Part shown: one piece after another, positions 34,061 through 42,794 of the stretch
Position numbering within the stretch: position 1 is the first letter of the stretch
How the letters are laid out: each line of letters opens with the position of its first letter
Assembly (NCBI RefSeq): GCF_900143645.1
Contig: NZ_FRFD01000003.1
Location: 186,001-250,000, forward strand
Length of the DNA stretch: 64,000 nucleotides
Source of the DNA: Anaerocolumna xylanovorans DSM 12503
Lineage (GTDB): Bacteria > Bacillota > Clostridia > Lachnospirales > Lachnospiraceae
Direction: 5' to 3'
Made by a program: the position numbers and the translations under genes
The notes under the pieces: model-generated
What the model was told of the DNA's origin: nothing
What the model saw: only the letters and a program-made list of their open reading frames with translations
The model's database searches: none

Positions 34061-36286
34061 ATGCGTTTATTTAAAAAGGGTATATTTTCGAAATTATTTC
34101 TAAATATCACGCTTTGCGTTGTTTTAGCAATTTTACTCACCTCTATCGTACTTTATTCCAATTTTGAATCCATTCTGATGCATTATGAATACCAGGCCAG
34201 GGCAGAGCAGCTTAACAGCCAGCAGGGACAGGTATCCAAACTGTCGGAGGTGGCTGTTAAAATCGGAAATCAAATATATCACGATATGAATATAACGAAA
34301 CTCTTATATGTAAAAGAGCCTAATGTCAATGACATGAGTGCGGCCTTTGGACAGCTGCGCACTTACAGGGCCTCCATACCCTATATAGAATCCATCTATA
34401 TCTATAACAAATACAATCATTATGTATATGTCGAAGGGGGCAGTGACTATTCTGAACTTACTGCGAATGGTTATGAAAAGCTTAATGAGGGCTTCTTAGA
34501 TGCTTCTGCCAGAGAGGTTATAACAAATTTTAAGGATTATAAGCCTTTTAAGCCAATTCCCAGATCATATTATTCAAAAACGAAGAAAAAGACAAATTAT
34601 TTCTACACATTTTTTATGTATGATTCCTATACGAATAAACCGGATACCAGCGGAGTGCTGATAAACTTTAATACCGGTTATCTTTTGGATTCCTTTAAGG
34701 AGAATCTGAAAAATGACTCGGAATATTTTATAGTGGATGAAAAAGGCAATATCGTTTCCGAGGGTTCGAAGTTTGATATGCTAAAGAATTATTCTACAGC
34801 CGGATATATCAATAAGATAGTAGCCAAGGGAGATAAAAAGGGATACTTTACTGATACGGTAAATGGAGAAAAGCTATTTTTTGTATACAGCCAGAGGGAT
34901 AAATACGGCTGGCAGTACGTCAGCCTGACCAAATATAAAACAATGCAGGAGAGCATACAGAATATTCAGGTGCTCACTATGATTGTAAGCATTGTGTTTG
35001 TTATATTCAGTATCCTCCTGGCATTCTGGATAACCAGAAGATTGTACCATCCCATCTATGAGATGGAAACAGACATCAGGGAATTGGAGCGTGAGAGGAG
35101 AAATGCCAAGAATATCCTAAAGCGTGTATACATCAGTGACCTGCTCTCCTCCAAAGAAATACCGGATAAGGAATATCTGCGCAATTATTTTCGAAAGATA
35201 AATATGGAATTGGACTTTGAAAAAGAGCTGCAACTTCTGCTCATACGTATCGGCAGGTATAAAGATGTGGCAGAGCGGCCGGATAAGGAACTGGAGCATG
35301 CCATAAAATTTGCCGTAATCAATGTGTTCACGGAGGTACTGGGGGAGGAATATACGGTACATGGTACGGATATGGGAGAAAATGACGTTATTTTGTTTAT
35401 CAATACCGCTGTGGGGATTGACAGAGGACAGTTTATTGAGAAGCTTGGGCAGGCAGGGACTGTAGTATCAGGTTACTTTAATATTACACTTTCTCCGGTG
35501 TTAAGCAGTGACGGCAGGAAGCCGGAGCAGATTATGAATCTGTACCGCCAGGTGTCCGAAGGGGTACTTCACAGAGTCTTTTTCCCAAAGGGCAGTTTTA
35601 TTGATGCCAAGTTAATTAATACGAAGGAAGCCAATGAATACGAATATCCTCTTTCAAAAGAAAAACAGCTGATGGAAGCGCTGATGGCAGGCAAGATTGC
35701 AGAAGCGAAGGAGTATTTTCTCTTTATCACAGAGGAGCTAAAGGACTATCCGATCTCAATATTTAATATGGCAACGGCCAGATTGGTAGTAACACTTAAT
35801 AATACCGTAAATACTTTAAGGAAGAATAGCATCAGCGGTTCCTTTGAAAATGCGGATATGGTGCTGATGCTTCATCAACTGGAATCCAAGGAAGAATTCC
35901 TTGAAAGTTTCTACAGCTTCTTTGATAAAATCGGAGAAGAGCTGGAAAAGAAAAAGGCCGCCAGGCAGGAGAGCTTCTATGAGCAGATAAAAAATTATAT
36001 ATACAGTCATTATCAGGACCCGGATTTTTCCGTAGAAAGCCTTGCAGGTGCAATGAATAAGTCTGTTCCCTACATCAGCCGGGTATACTCCCAGACGAAT
36101 GGAACTACGATAAAGGATACCATCAGCGAACTTCGGATGGACATGGCAAAGCAATTGCTGAAAGGCAAGAATCTGTCCATTAATGAAATAGCAGCAAGAG
36201 TGGGCTTTTCCAGTACTTCTTATTTTCACAAGGCTTTTAAGAAAGCCACGGGTGTTACACCAAAGGAATATCAGGAAAAAGGATGA
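34061..36286 (+). CDS. Membrane-anchored AraC-family transcription regulator
   Basis: A 741-residue one-component sensor. Transmembrane helix 1 is at about residues 12-34. An extracellular sensor domain (about 35-304) is followed by transmembrane helix 2 (about 305-328, SIVFVIFSILLAFWITRRL), a cytoplasmic middle region with coiled-coil sequence, and a C-terminal AraC helix-turn-helix (about 640-741, ending NEIAARVGFSSTSYFHKAFKKATG in parts). It matches regulators next to LipO-type binders in Firmicutes. It probably senses an extracellular sugar or the loaded binding protein and activates the flanking GH5 genes. It starts 17 bases after the binder. No defect is visible. Confidence 0.85.
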   Translation: MRLFKKGIFSKLFLNITLCVVLAILLTSIVLYSNFESILMHYEYQARAEQLNSQQGQVSKLSEVAVKIGNQIYHDMNITKLLYVKEPNVNDMSAAFGQLRTYRASIPYIESIYIYNKYNHYVYVEGGSDYSELTANGYEKLNEGFLDASAREVITNFKDYKPFKPIPRSYYSKTKKKTNYFYTFFMYDSYTNKPDTSGVLINFNTGYLLDSFKENLKNDSEYFIVDEKGNIVSEGSKFDMLKNYSTAGYINKIVAKGDKKGYFTDTVNGEKLFFVYSQRDKYGWQYVSLTKYKTMQESIQNIQVLTMIVSIVFVIFSILLAFWITRRLYHPIYEMETDIRELERERRNAKNILKRVYISDLLSSKEIPDKEYLRNYFRKINMELDFEKELQLLLIRIGRYKDVAERPDKELEHAIKFAVINVFTEVLGEEYTVHGTDMGENDVILFINTAVGIDRGQFIEKLGQAGTVVSGYFNITLSPVLSSDGRKPEQIMNLYRQVSEGVLHRVFFPKGSFIDAKLINTKEANEYEYPLSKEKQLMEALMAGKIAEAKEYFLFITEELKDYPISIFNMATARLVVTLNNTVNTLRKNSISGSFENADMVLMLHQLESKEEFLESFYSFFDKIGEELEKKKAARQESFYEQIKNYIYSHYQDPDFSVESLAGAMNKSVPYISRVYSQTNGTTIKDTISELRMDMAKQLLKGKNLSINEIAARVGFSSTSYFHKAFKKATGVTPKEYQEKG

Positions 36287-36305
36287 AAGGAGCATGGTTA
36301 CAAAG

Positions 36306-37472
36306 ATGAAAGTTGTAAACGGAAGATTAATAGAAAACGGAAAAGAAATTGTACTAAGGGGTGTCAATCTGGGGGGATGGTTAATTCAGGAGAGCTGGAT
36401 GTGTCCGGTCAGCGGAGAAGACCGCAAATGGGCTAACCTTGATACCTTAAATATTCTGGAGGAGAGATTTGGGAAAGAGCAGGCGCAGAAATTAATAGAG
36501 AGCTACCAGGACAACTGGATAACCGAATGGGATATACAAAACATTGCGGATAAAGGACTGAATGCTATCCGTGTTCCTTTCTGGTACAGAAACTTTATGA
36601 CAGGGGAAGAAGGAAACTGGATAGAAGAGAACTTTTCTGAAAATCCCGGATTTAAACGTTTGGACTGGGTAATAGAAATTGCCGAAAAGTACGGTATCTA
36701 TGTGATTCTGGATATGCATGGCTGTCCGGGAGGTCAGAGTATGGATCACTGCTGCGGAACCCTATGCAGAAATGACCTCTATACCAGTGAAGAACATTTA
36801 AAAAGCATGGAAAAGCTTTGGATAGCCATTGCCGGGCGTTATAAAGATAATAAGACTGTTGCGGTTTACGACATTATGAATGAACCACAGAATAACGGTG
36901 GTTACGAAGGAGAGCACAGCTATGACCCATTTCAGGAAGAAAGCTGGCAGATGAGCAATGCTGTTTATGACAGAATGATAAAGGCCATCCGTAAAATTGA
37001 TAAAGAGCATATTATAACCGCAGAGGGTATCTGGCGGGTATCCAATCTGCCGGATCCGGAAGAAATGGGTTGGGACAACATGATGTACCAGACTCATCTT
37101 TACGATGATGACGAGAATTTTCATAATTGGACTCTTGCCATGGCTAAGACCAGGGAGAAATATGGTGTTGCAGGCTATGTCGGAGAGTTCCAGAACCTGA
37201 ATGGAATCTCTATGTGCAATGAGCAGGGACTTAGTTGGACAACATGGTCCTATAAAGGCACAAAAGATGTTAAAACCTTCTTCTGGTATGTGGAAGAACT
37301 CCCCAAAGCAGATGTCAAAAACGATTCTTATGAAGAGATTCTGCTAAAATGGGGAGAGGTTTTAAGAACAGAGCACTTTACCGAACAAGAAGTTGTTACA
37401 AAGGCCGTAAACCTGTATAGTGACGGACGCTTTGAGGAGTACAAAGAGAAGATAAATATTCCGGAAAAGTGA
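36306..37472 (+). CDS. Cytoplasmic GH5 beta-glucosidase/glucanase
   Basis: A 388-residue GH5 enzyme without a signal peptide, so it acts inside the cell. It begins with the RGVNLGGWLIQESW stretch, has acid/base MNEP (YDIMNEPQ) and a nucleophile in YVGEFQN. It is related to the GH5 domain of the giant protein at 26382, with shared GGWL, CPV, LDMHG and WTTWS segments. It likely finishes off imported beta-gluco-oligomers. The start is unclear: an ATG at 36294 directly abuts AAGGAG, while the ATG at 36306 has more room; I list the latter. It follows the AraC gene closely, so the two may be cotranscribed. Confidence 0.85.
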   Translation: MKVVNGRLIENGKEIVLRGVNLGGWLIQESWMCPVSGEDRKWANLDTLNILEERFGKEQAQKLIESYQDNWITEWDIQNIADKGLNAIRVPFWYRNFMTGEEGNWIEENFSENPGFKRLDWVIEIAEKYGIYVILDMHGCPGGQSMDHCCGTLCRNDLYTSEEHLKSMEKLWIAIAGRYKDNKTVAVYDIMNEPQNNGGYEGEHSYDPFQEESWQMSNAVYDRMIKAIRKIDKEHIITAEGIWRVSNLPDPEEMGWDNMMYQTHLYDDDENFHNWTLAMAKTREKYGVAGYVGEFQNLNGISMCNEQGLSWTTWSYKGTKDVKTFFWYVEELPKADVKNDSYEEILLKWGEVLRTEHFTEQEVVTKAVNLYSDGRFEEYKEKINIPEK

Positions 37473-37523
37473 TTTTAATCTTTTATGCCAGGGATATTTG
37501 AGGTATGATAGAGGTGAGGTAAA

Positions 37524-37690
37524 GAGTAAAAGATAAATCTTTTACTCCCCCTGATTTTATATGCGTGCTAAAGCACGCATATGGGAGCCATAGATGAAAT
37601 ATAAGCACGAAAAAAGTGAAAGAAGAGAATACTGCATAACAGATTCTTTCAGCGGGTGAACCTTGGTTCACATATTTAGTGAGCCAGCTT
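37524..37690 (+). repeat. Two-hairpin leader units, locus 6
   Basis: Unit 1: GAGTAAAAGA/TCTTTTACTC (37524-37533, 37538-37547), CCTGATTT, a perfect ATATGCGTGC hairpin (37559-37582), then ATGGGAGCC. Unit 2: TGAAAGAA/TTCTTTCA (37617-37624, 37644-37651) and a GTGAACC/GGTTCAC hairpin (37656-37671), then GGTTATAAGGAGG ahead of the ATG at 37710. Unit 2 lacks the GCCAC pseudoknot partner seen at loci 2-4. Confidence 0.6.
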
Positions 37691-37709
37691 TTGGTTATAA
37701 GGAGGACAT

Positions 37710-38456
37710 ATGAAAATTTTAGCAATTGGAAACAGCTTTTCAGAAGATGCTACGGCATATCTATATCAGATAGCAAAAGCAGGAGGAGATGACATTAAAG
37801 TAGTAAATCTCTATATCGGCGGCTGTTCTTTACAAAGACACTGGAACAATGTGGAAGGAAATATTGCTGACTATGATTACCAGTTAAACGGAAGCCATAC
37901 TGACAGAAAGATATCTATAAAAGAAGCGCTTGTGGAAGAAGAGTGGGATATCGTAACCTTGCAGCAGTGCAGCGGGCAGAGCGGCCTTACGGAAAGCTAT
38001 TACCCCTATATTGAAAAGCTCTCAGAGTATGTAACCAGTCTGGTACCCGGTGCAAAGCAGTGGATACATAAGACATGGGCTTATGAGAGGGATTCGGATC
38101 ATGAGGAATATGGCTATTATGACCGCAGCCAGGACAAGATGTATGAAGCACTAATGAAGGCCTATGGCCTTGCCGCAGAAAAGCTTTCTTTAAAGATGAT
38201 ACCCTGCGGTGATGTGATCCAATATTTAAGAAAGCTTCCGGCTTTCGACTATGGAAATGGCGGCATGAGCCTCTGCCGTGACGGCTATCATATGAATATA
38301 CCTTACGGGCGTTATGCACTGGCGCTGACCTGGTATAAGACTTTGCTTAATGGTGATATTCTTCTCAATACCTTTGTTCCTGCGGGGGAAGATGTACAAA
38401 CAGATACAGAGCTTCTTAAGATAGTAAGAGAAGGTGTGAACGCCTGCTTTTACTAA
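37710..38456 (+). CDS. SGNH-fold hydrolase, DUF4886 family
   Basis: A 248-residue esterase-like protein of the SGNH/GDSL fold, DUF4886 type. Block I is AIGNSFSEDA (Ser near residue 8), an oxyanion-type GG segment follows, and the catalytic Asp-His pair is in RDGYHMN. No signal peptide is present, so it is cytoplasmic and may deacetylate imported oligosaccharides. GGAGG precedes the ATG. It lies after the cytoplasmic GH5 gene with leader element 6 between them. Confidence 0.8.
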   Translation: MKILAIGNSFSEDATAYLYQIAKAGGDDIKVVNLYIGGCSLQRHWNNVEGNIADYDYQLNGSHTDRKISIKEALVEEEWDIVTLQQCSGQSGLTESYYPYIEKLSEYVTSLVPGAKQWIHKTWAYERDSDHEEYGYYDRSQDKMYEALMKAYGLAAEKLSLKMIPCGDVIQYLRKLPAFDYGNGGMSLCRDGYHMNIPYGRYALALTWYKTLLNGDILLNTFVPAGEDVQTDTELLKIVREGVNACFY

Positions 38457-38520
38457 AATATAAGGGCGTAATAGTATTGTGAACGGAAGATAATCTACAG
38501 TATATTTGGAGGTTGAAAAA

Positions 38521-39057
38521 ATGAGATTATCCGATAGATGGAGCACAGAAAGACTGGTTATACGAAAGGCAGCTTTAGAAGACAGCAAAGAACTTAACTG
38601 TATATGTGCATCATGGGAAGATAAAATACATATGGAGGGTGATGATTTTCCAAAAGATTATATAGAAGATTGTATTGTTAATGGTGATCTACCCCCTATA
38701 GAGAATGCTGATATATCTGATTATTACATGATGACAATTCAAAAAGTGAATGGTCAGATTATAGGATTCTTTGATTTATATCATGGTTATCCGGATAAAG
38801 ATACAATATGGATAAGTATTTTTGTAATAGATAAAGAGGTTCAGGGAAAGGCATATGGACAAGAGGTAATAAAAGCAATTTGTGACGAATGTAAAAAAGC
38901 AGGATGGAAATCAATTGGGCTTGGTGTATACTTGAAAAATTGGAAAGGTCTGCGTTTTTGGAGTAATAATGGCTTTAATAAGATAATGGGTATTTATGGC
39001 GATAAAGAATATAGTGAAAATACATTTTCTATAATTTCCCTTCGCAAAGAACTATAA
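38521..39057 (+). CDS. GNAT-family N-acetyltransferase
   Basis: A 178-residue RimJ/RimL-type acetyltransferase. It starts MRLSDRWSTERLVIRKAALED, has the acetyl-CoA loop EVQGKAYGQEVIKAICDECKKAGWKSIGLGVYLKNW (in parts) and ends with GFNKIMGIYGDKEYS. GGAGG precedes the ATG at 38521. It follows the SGNH gene by 64 bases and ends eight bases before the converging LacI gene. It is more AT-rich than its neighbours, so a separate origin is possible. Substrate unknown. Confidence 0.82.
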   Translation: MRLSDRWSTERLVIRKAALEDSKELNCICASWEDKIHMEGDDFPKDYIEDCIVNGDLPPIENADISDYYMMTIQKVNGQIIGFFDLYHGYPDKDTIWISIFVIDKEVQGKAYGQEVIKAICDECKKAGWKSIGLGVYLKNWKGLRFWSNNGFNKIMGIYGDKEYSENTFSIISLRKEL

Positions 39058-39064
39058 TAAATTC

Positions 39065-39991
39065 CTACTCCGATGAAGTAAGGTCAGGCTTAAGCAGTAT
39101 CTGTGTATGTCCTGCGGCATCATAGTCCAAAGTAATAAGTTTCTTTAATATCTCAACAGCAATCTTTGCCTTTTGCCTGTTACTGATTATAATTCTTCTG
39201 GTATCAGCCATCAGTATATCCGTATCCTGATTGGAAGAAATGATGGCGATATCGGAATTATCAACATACCGTTCTACCTCGGAACCGAGGATATCACCAA
39301 TAATGATACCCTTTCGGTTCTTTTTTGCATAAAGAAATTCCTTCAATCCGCAGTTACCATGATGGATATAAATATCTTCCTTTGCAAAGCAGTCGGTAAT
39401 CCGCTCCCGCAAAGTTCTGTTAGTTACATTATCCATAACAAGATAGGGAGACTCTTCTTTTAAGAGTGCTTTTGCCTGGGTGATTGCAGTTTCATAATCG
39501 GGGAGTATTTTATAAAATAAGCCTTCATCAAAATCACAATCCAGGAAAATAACCGGAACATAATATTTGCTCGTAACCTTCTTTAGGGATTTCTCGTTAA
39601 TATCTATGATAAATACAGCTTCCAGGGAGTGCTTGTATTTCATTTCAATATTCTCCAATTCATAAGCAACGGAAAGAATCGAATCATAGCCCGCAAGGTA
39701 AATTTCCCTCTCAAGCTCGGCAGCTAAATCTAAATACTGGTATTTTAGATTAGAGGAGGGAGGATTGCTTAAGTTCACAATAATCCCTACCAGATTACTT
39801 CTTCTATTGGCAAGGGACTTGGCAGTCTGGTTAGGTACATAACCCATGCTCTTGGCGGTTTCCAGTACCTTAATCCGGGTATCATGGCTGATTTTTTCCT
39901 TTTCCGAATGATTGATGACATAGGATACCGTTGCAAGGGACAACCCCAGTTTATCCGCTATGTCCTTCATTGTAACCTTTTCTCTTTTCAT
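39065..39991 (-). CDS. LacI-family repressor (maltodextrin operon)
   Basis: A 308-residue LacI regulator with the N-terminal DNA-binding domain VTMKDIADKLGLSLATVSYVINHSEK (in parts) and hinge NQTAKSLANRR, followed by a periplasmic-binding-protein-like sensor. It is shorter than usual (about 330), with a reduced C-terminal half. The frame is open to 40015; I favour the ATG at 39991 over the one at 40015, which lacks a ribosome site. It is divergent from the maltodextrin operon, whose promoter carries a LacI-type palindrome TTAAGCGCTTAA at 40302. It probably represses that operon. Confidence 0.82.
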   Translation of the reverse strand: MKREKVTMKDIADKLGLSLATVSYVINHSEKEKISHDTRIKVLETAKSMGYVPNQTAKSLANRRSNLVGIIVNLSNPPSSNLKYQYLDLAAELEREIYLAGYDSILSVAYELENIEMKYKHSLEAVFIIDINEKSLKKVTSKYYVPVIFLDCDFDEGLFYKILPDYETAITQAKALLKEESPYLVMDNVTNRTLRERITDCFAKEDIYIHHGNCGLKEFLYAKKNRKGIIIGDILGSEVERYVDNSDIAIISSNQDTDILMADTRRIIISNRQKAKIAVEILKKLITLDYDAAGHTQILLKPDLTSSE

Positions 39992-40263
39992 AAACAGACA
40001 CTGCCTTTCCCGCATAATAAAGCAATTATAACATTATATAACTTGTCTTTCAATAAGGGGAAAAATAAGCTTTTATTATGGAAATAGCACAATGGGTGAA
40101 AATTTAATTAACTTAAATTTTAATGATAAATTCTATGAAAGCCTTGATTTATAAGGGATTATTAAAGATATAAACTACTTAACAAAATAATACTTAAGTT
40201 AAAAATATGTATAATATAGATAATAAAATCAAAAAATACATAGAATAAATTATGCAATATTAC

Positions 40264-40313
40264 TTGACAAGGCAGAAAAAAGGTGATACTCTATGAACAG
40301 ATTAAGCGCTTAA
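40264..40313 (+). promoter_or_regulatory. Promoter and LacI-type operator of the maltodextrin operon
   Basis: TTGACA (40264-40269), 17 bases and TACTCT (40287-40292) are followed by the perfect 12-base palindrome TTAAGCGCTTAA (40302-40313) with a central CG, as LacI-family operators have. A further CTTAAG pair lies at 40310-40323, and ACTTAAGT at about 40193. Repression by the divergent LacI product is inferred. The rest of the 40016-40260 gap is AT-rich and appears to hold only the LacI promoter region. Confidence 0.7.
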
Positions 40314-40396
40314 GTACTACTTAAGCAGAGTATAAATTATTCATTATAGCCAATTGTGTTGGCGTGAGGATTTAACGGATATCCAAGAACGGGATA

Positions 40397-40555
40397 GTGT
40401 GAATTATTGAAAAACATAATTCACACCCTGATTGGTGGCAGTGCTGCATCTGCAAGCAGACGCAGCATGTAATGGGAGCTAGTGTGAAAATTAAAAGACA
40501 ATTTTCACACACAAGTTTGCGCCTGCGGTCTAAAGTTTGCAGGTACAGGAAAGGC
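40397..40555 (+). repeat. Tandem two-hairpin leader units, locus 7
   Basis: Unit 1: GTGTGAATTAT/ATAATTCACAC (40397-40407, 40416-40426), CCTGATTGGTGGCAG, a 12-base hairpin (40442-40453, 40456-40467), then ATGGGAGCT. Unit 2: GTGTGAAAATT/AATTTTCACAC (40482-40492, 40500-40510), a CCTGC/GCAGG hairpin (40522-40543), then TACAGGAAAGGC and the ATG at 40556. Its second half is nearly the same as locus 1. The inner half of the 12-base hairpin matches locus 5, while the outer half differs with pairing kept. Confidence 0.75.
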
Positions 40556-41908
40556 ATGAATATTAACATGACGAAACGAAAAGCATCGGTACTGATATCA
40601 GCGTTTTTGTGGGGCGGAGGACAGTTCTTTATAGGGAAGCAAAGAGTAAAAGGTCTCCTGCTTTTTTGTATAGAGATTATTTTGCTTAGCATTGAAGGCT
40701 TTTCCGGATATTGGCTGGATTATTTCGCAGGCAATATCAGAAATTTTAGAATTGGAATATATGGCGGTTTTTTTACCAGAGGTATCTGGGGACTTACTAC
40801 GCTGGGAGACAAAGCGGGGGCAAGGTACGGGGATCATTCCACTATGCTTATGATAGAGGGTATTATCAGTGTGATGGTGCTTGCACTCTTTTTGCTGATA
40901 TATATCTGGAATCTACGGGATGCTTATTTTACCGGTAAAGAGATAGATACAAAGGGGGTATATACCACCTCGAAGGAATATCTAAAGCATACCCTAAGCA
41001 AATCCTTTCCCTATATCATTCTGACCCCGGTAATTATCCTGGTGGCATTTATGGTACTGATGCCGATACTGTTTTCCTTTCTGACAGCCTTTACGAATTA
41101 TAATAAGAACCACCTGCCGCCGGCAAGCCTTATAGACTGGGTGGGCTTTTCAAACTTTGTAAAGCTGTTCAAAGTACCGATATGGTCGGGAACCTTCTTC
41201 TCGGTACTGTTATGGACCGTCATATGGTCCCTGCTTACAACCTTTACCACTTATTTTTTCGGGATGTTTCAGGCGGTACTGTTAAACAGCAAACATGTAA
41301 AAGCAAAATCACTTTACCGGAGTATTATGATTCTTCCCTGGGCAATTCCCCAGATGATAAGCCTCCTGGTATTTAAGAATCTCTTAAACGGACAGTTTGG
41401 TCCCTTAGGGCAGTTTTTAATCGACATTGGGGTGACGAATAAGAGAATTCCATTTTTAACGGACCCCTTTCTGGCAAAAGTAACCGTTGTGCTCGTGAAT
41501 CTCTGGATGGGATTTCCCATGTTCATGATTATGATACAGGGTATCCTTTCTAACATTGACAAGAGTTTATACGAGGCAGCCCAGATAGACGGCGGCGGAG
41601 ATCTCCAGGTATTTAAAAAGATAACCCTTCCCCTGGTCTTTCAGGCAACAGGACCACTGTTAGTTATGAATCTTGCAGGGAACTTTAACGGATTCGGATC
41701 TATTTACTTCTTAACAGAAGGCGGACCGGTCAATCCCAATTACCAGCTTGCCGGAGACACGGATATTCTGATTTCATGGATTTATAAATTGACCTTGAAC
41801 AATCAGATCTATGATATGGCTGCAGTCATGTGTATCATACTCTTCTTACTGGTAGGAAGCGTATCCTTCTGGAACTTTAAGAGAAGCAGTGCTTTTAAGG
41901 AGGTGTAG
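40556..41908 (+). CDS. malF: Maltodextrin ABC importer permease, MalF-like with N-terminal extension
   Basis: A 450-residue permease of the MalF/MdxF class. The first about 130 residues hold extra hydrophobic segments (FLWGGGQFFIGKQRVKGLLLFCIEIILL in parts) that precede the usual six-helix domain. The coupling loop is YEAAQIDGGGDLQVFKKITLPLV, and the late EGGPVNPNYQLAG segment is MalF-typical. The frame is open from 40472 through the leader element. Candidate starts are the ATG at 40556 and that at 40568. It heads an operon with malG-, malE- and GH13-like genes; no ATPase gene is present, so a shared MsmX/MsmK-type ATPase is likely. Confidence 0.88.
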   Translation: MNINMTKRKASVLISAFLWGGGQFFIGKQRVKGLLLFCIEIILLSIEGFSGYWLDYFAGNIRNFRIGIYGGFFTRGIWGLTTLGDKAGARYGDHSTMLMIEGIISVMVLALFLLIYIWNLRDAYFTGKEIDTKGVYTTSKEYLKHTLSKSFPYIILTPVIILVAFMVLMPILFSFLTAFTNYNKNHLPPASLIDWVGFSNFVKLFKVPIWSGTFFSVLLWTVIWSLLTTFTTYFFGMFQAVLLNSKHVKAKSLYRSIMILPWAIPQMISLLVFKNLLNGQFGPLGQFLIDIGVTNKRIPFLTDPFLAKVTVVLVNLWMGFPMFMIMIQGILSNIDKSLYEAAQIDGGGDLQVFKKITLPLVFQATGPLLVMNLAGNFNGFGSIYFLTEGGPVNPNYQLAGDTDILISWIYKLTLNNQIYDMAAVMCIILFLLVGSVSFWNFKRSSAFKEV

Positions 41909-41911
41909 GAA

Positions 41912-42757
41912 ATGAAAAGTAAGAAGAAAAGTCCAACCAGGATACTGAAGGCGGTTTTAGTAAATGCAGAGCTTATAATAACCTCCCTGATTGTTCTGAT
42001 ACCTGTAATATGGATTGTAATGTCCTCCTTTCATAAGGGAACAGGCCTTACCGGGTCCTCCTTAATACCAAAGCACCTAACCTTGCAGAATTATGTTCGT
42101 TTATTTCAGGAAACAGACTATATGATATGGTTTCGGAACAGTCTTTCCATTGCAGTACTAAATGCAGTTGTATCCGTTATCCTGATTTTGATAACGGCGT
42201 GGGTGGTTTCCCGGTTTCAGTTTAAGGGAAGAAAATCAGGGCTTATGGCAATGCTGATATTATCCATGTTTCCCAGCTTCTTATCCATGACGGCAATCTA
42301 TACCCTTTTTATTACCTTTGGATTAAATAAGAGCCCTTTGTCGCTTGTCCTGGTTTATTCGGCGGGAGCTATTCCCTATAATGTATGGCTGGTCAAAGGG
42401 TATCTTGACGGAGTGCCGACTTCTCTCGATGAGGCAGCTTACATAGACGGAAGTTCTAAAATCAACACCTTCCTTAAGATTATAATTCCTATGGCAAAGC
42501 CGATTATTGTTTACTGTGCCGTTGCCCAATTCATGGCACCCTGGATGGATTATATTCTTCCCAACCTCCTGTTTACGGGGACCAATACGAAGACCATCGC
42601 AGTGGGGCTGTATGCTATGATAACCGGAAATGAAAACTCTTACTTTACAACCTTTGCAGCGGGAGCAGTACTAATTGCCATACCAATTACGATCCTTTAT
42701 CTCTTATTCCAGAAATATTTGGTGGAAGGTATAGCAGCAGGAGCCAATAAAGGATAA
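41912..42757 (+). CDS. malG: Maltodextrin ABC importer permease, MalG-like
   Basis: A 281-residue MalG/MdxG-type permease with six membrane helices. Marks are the LIPKHLTLQNYVRLFQETDY segment after helix 1 and the coupling loop LDEAAYIDGSSKINTFLKIIIPMA. The C-terminus LVEGIAAGANKG is typical of maltose permeases. It begins three bases after the malF stop, with AAGGAGG inside the end of that gene, so translation is coupled. It forms the channel with MalF in the cytoplasmic membrane. Confidence 0.9.
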   Translation: MKSKKKSPTRILKAVLVNAELIITSLIVLIPVIWIVMSSFHKGTGLTGSSLIPKHLTLQNYVRLFQETDYMIWFRNSLSIAVLNAVVSVILILITAWVVSRFQFKGRKSGLMAMLILSMFPSFLSMTAIYTLFITFGLNKSPLSLVLVYSAGAIPYNVWLVKGYLDGVPTSLDEAAYIDGSSKINTFLKIIIPMAKPIIVYCAVAQFMAPWMDYILPNLLFTGTNTKTIAVGLYAMITGNENSYFTTFAAGAVLIAIPITILYLLFQKYLVEGIAAGANKG

Positions 42758-42794
42758 AGAGATCTGAAATTATAAAGAAAAGAGGCATTATAAA

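Noticed and set aside
40472..40555. N-terminal extension of the MalF-like protein from 40472
   Set aside because: It runs through leader hairpins shared with locus 1; the ATG at 40556 or 40568 follows the GGAAAGG site.
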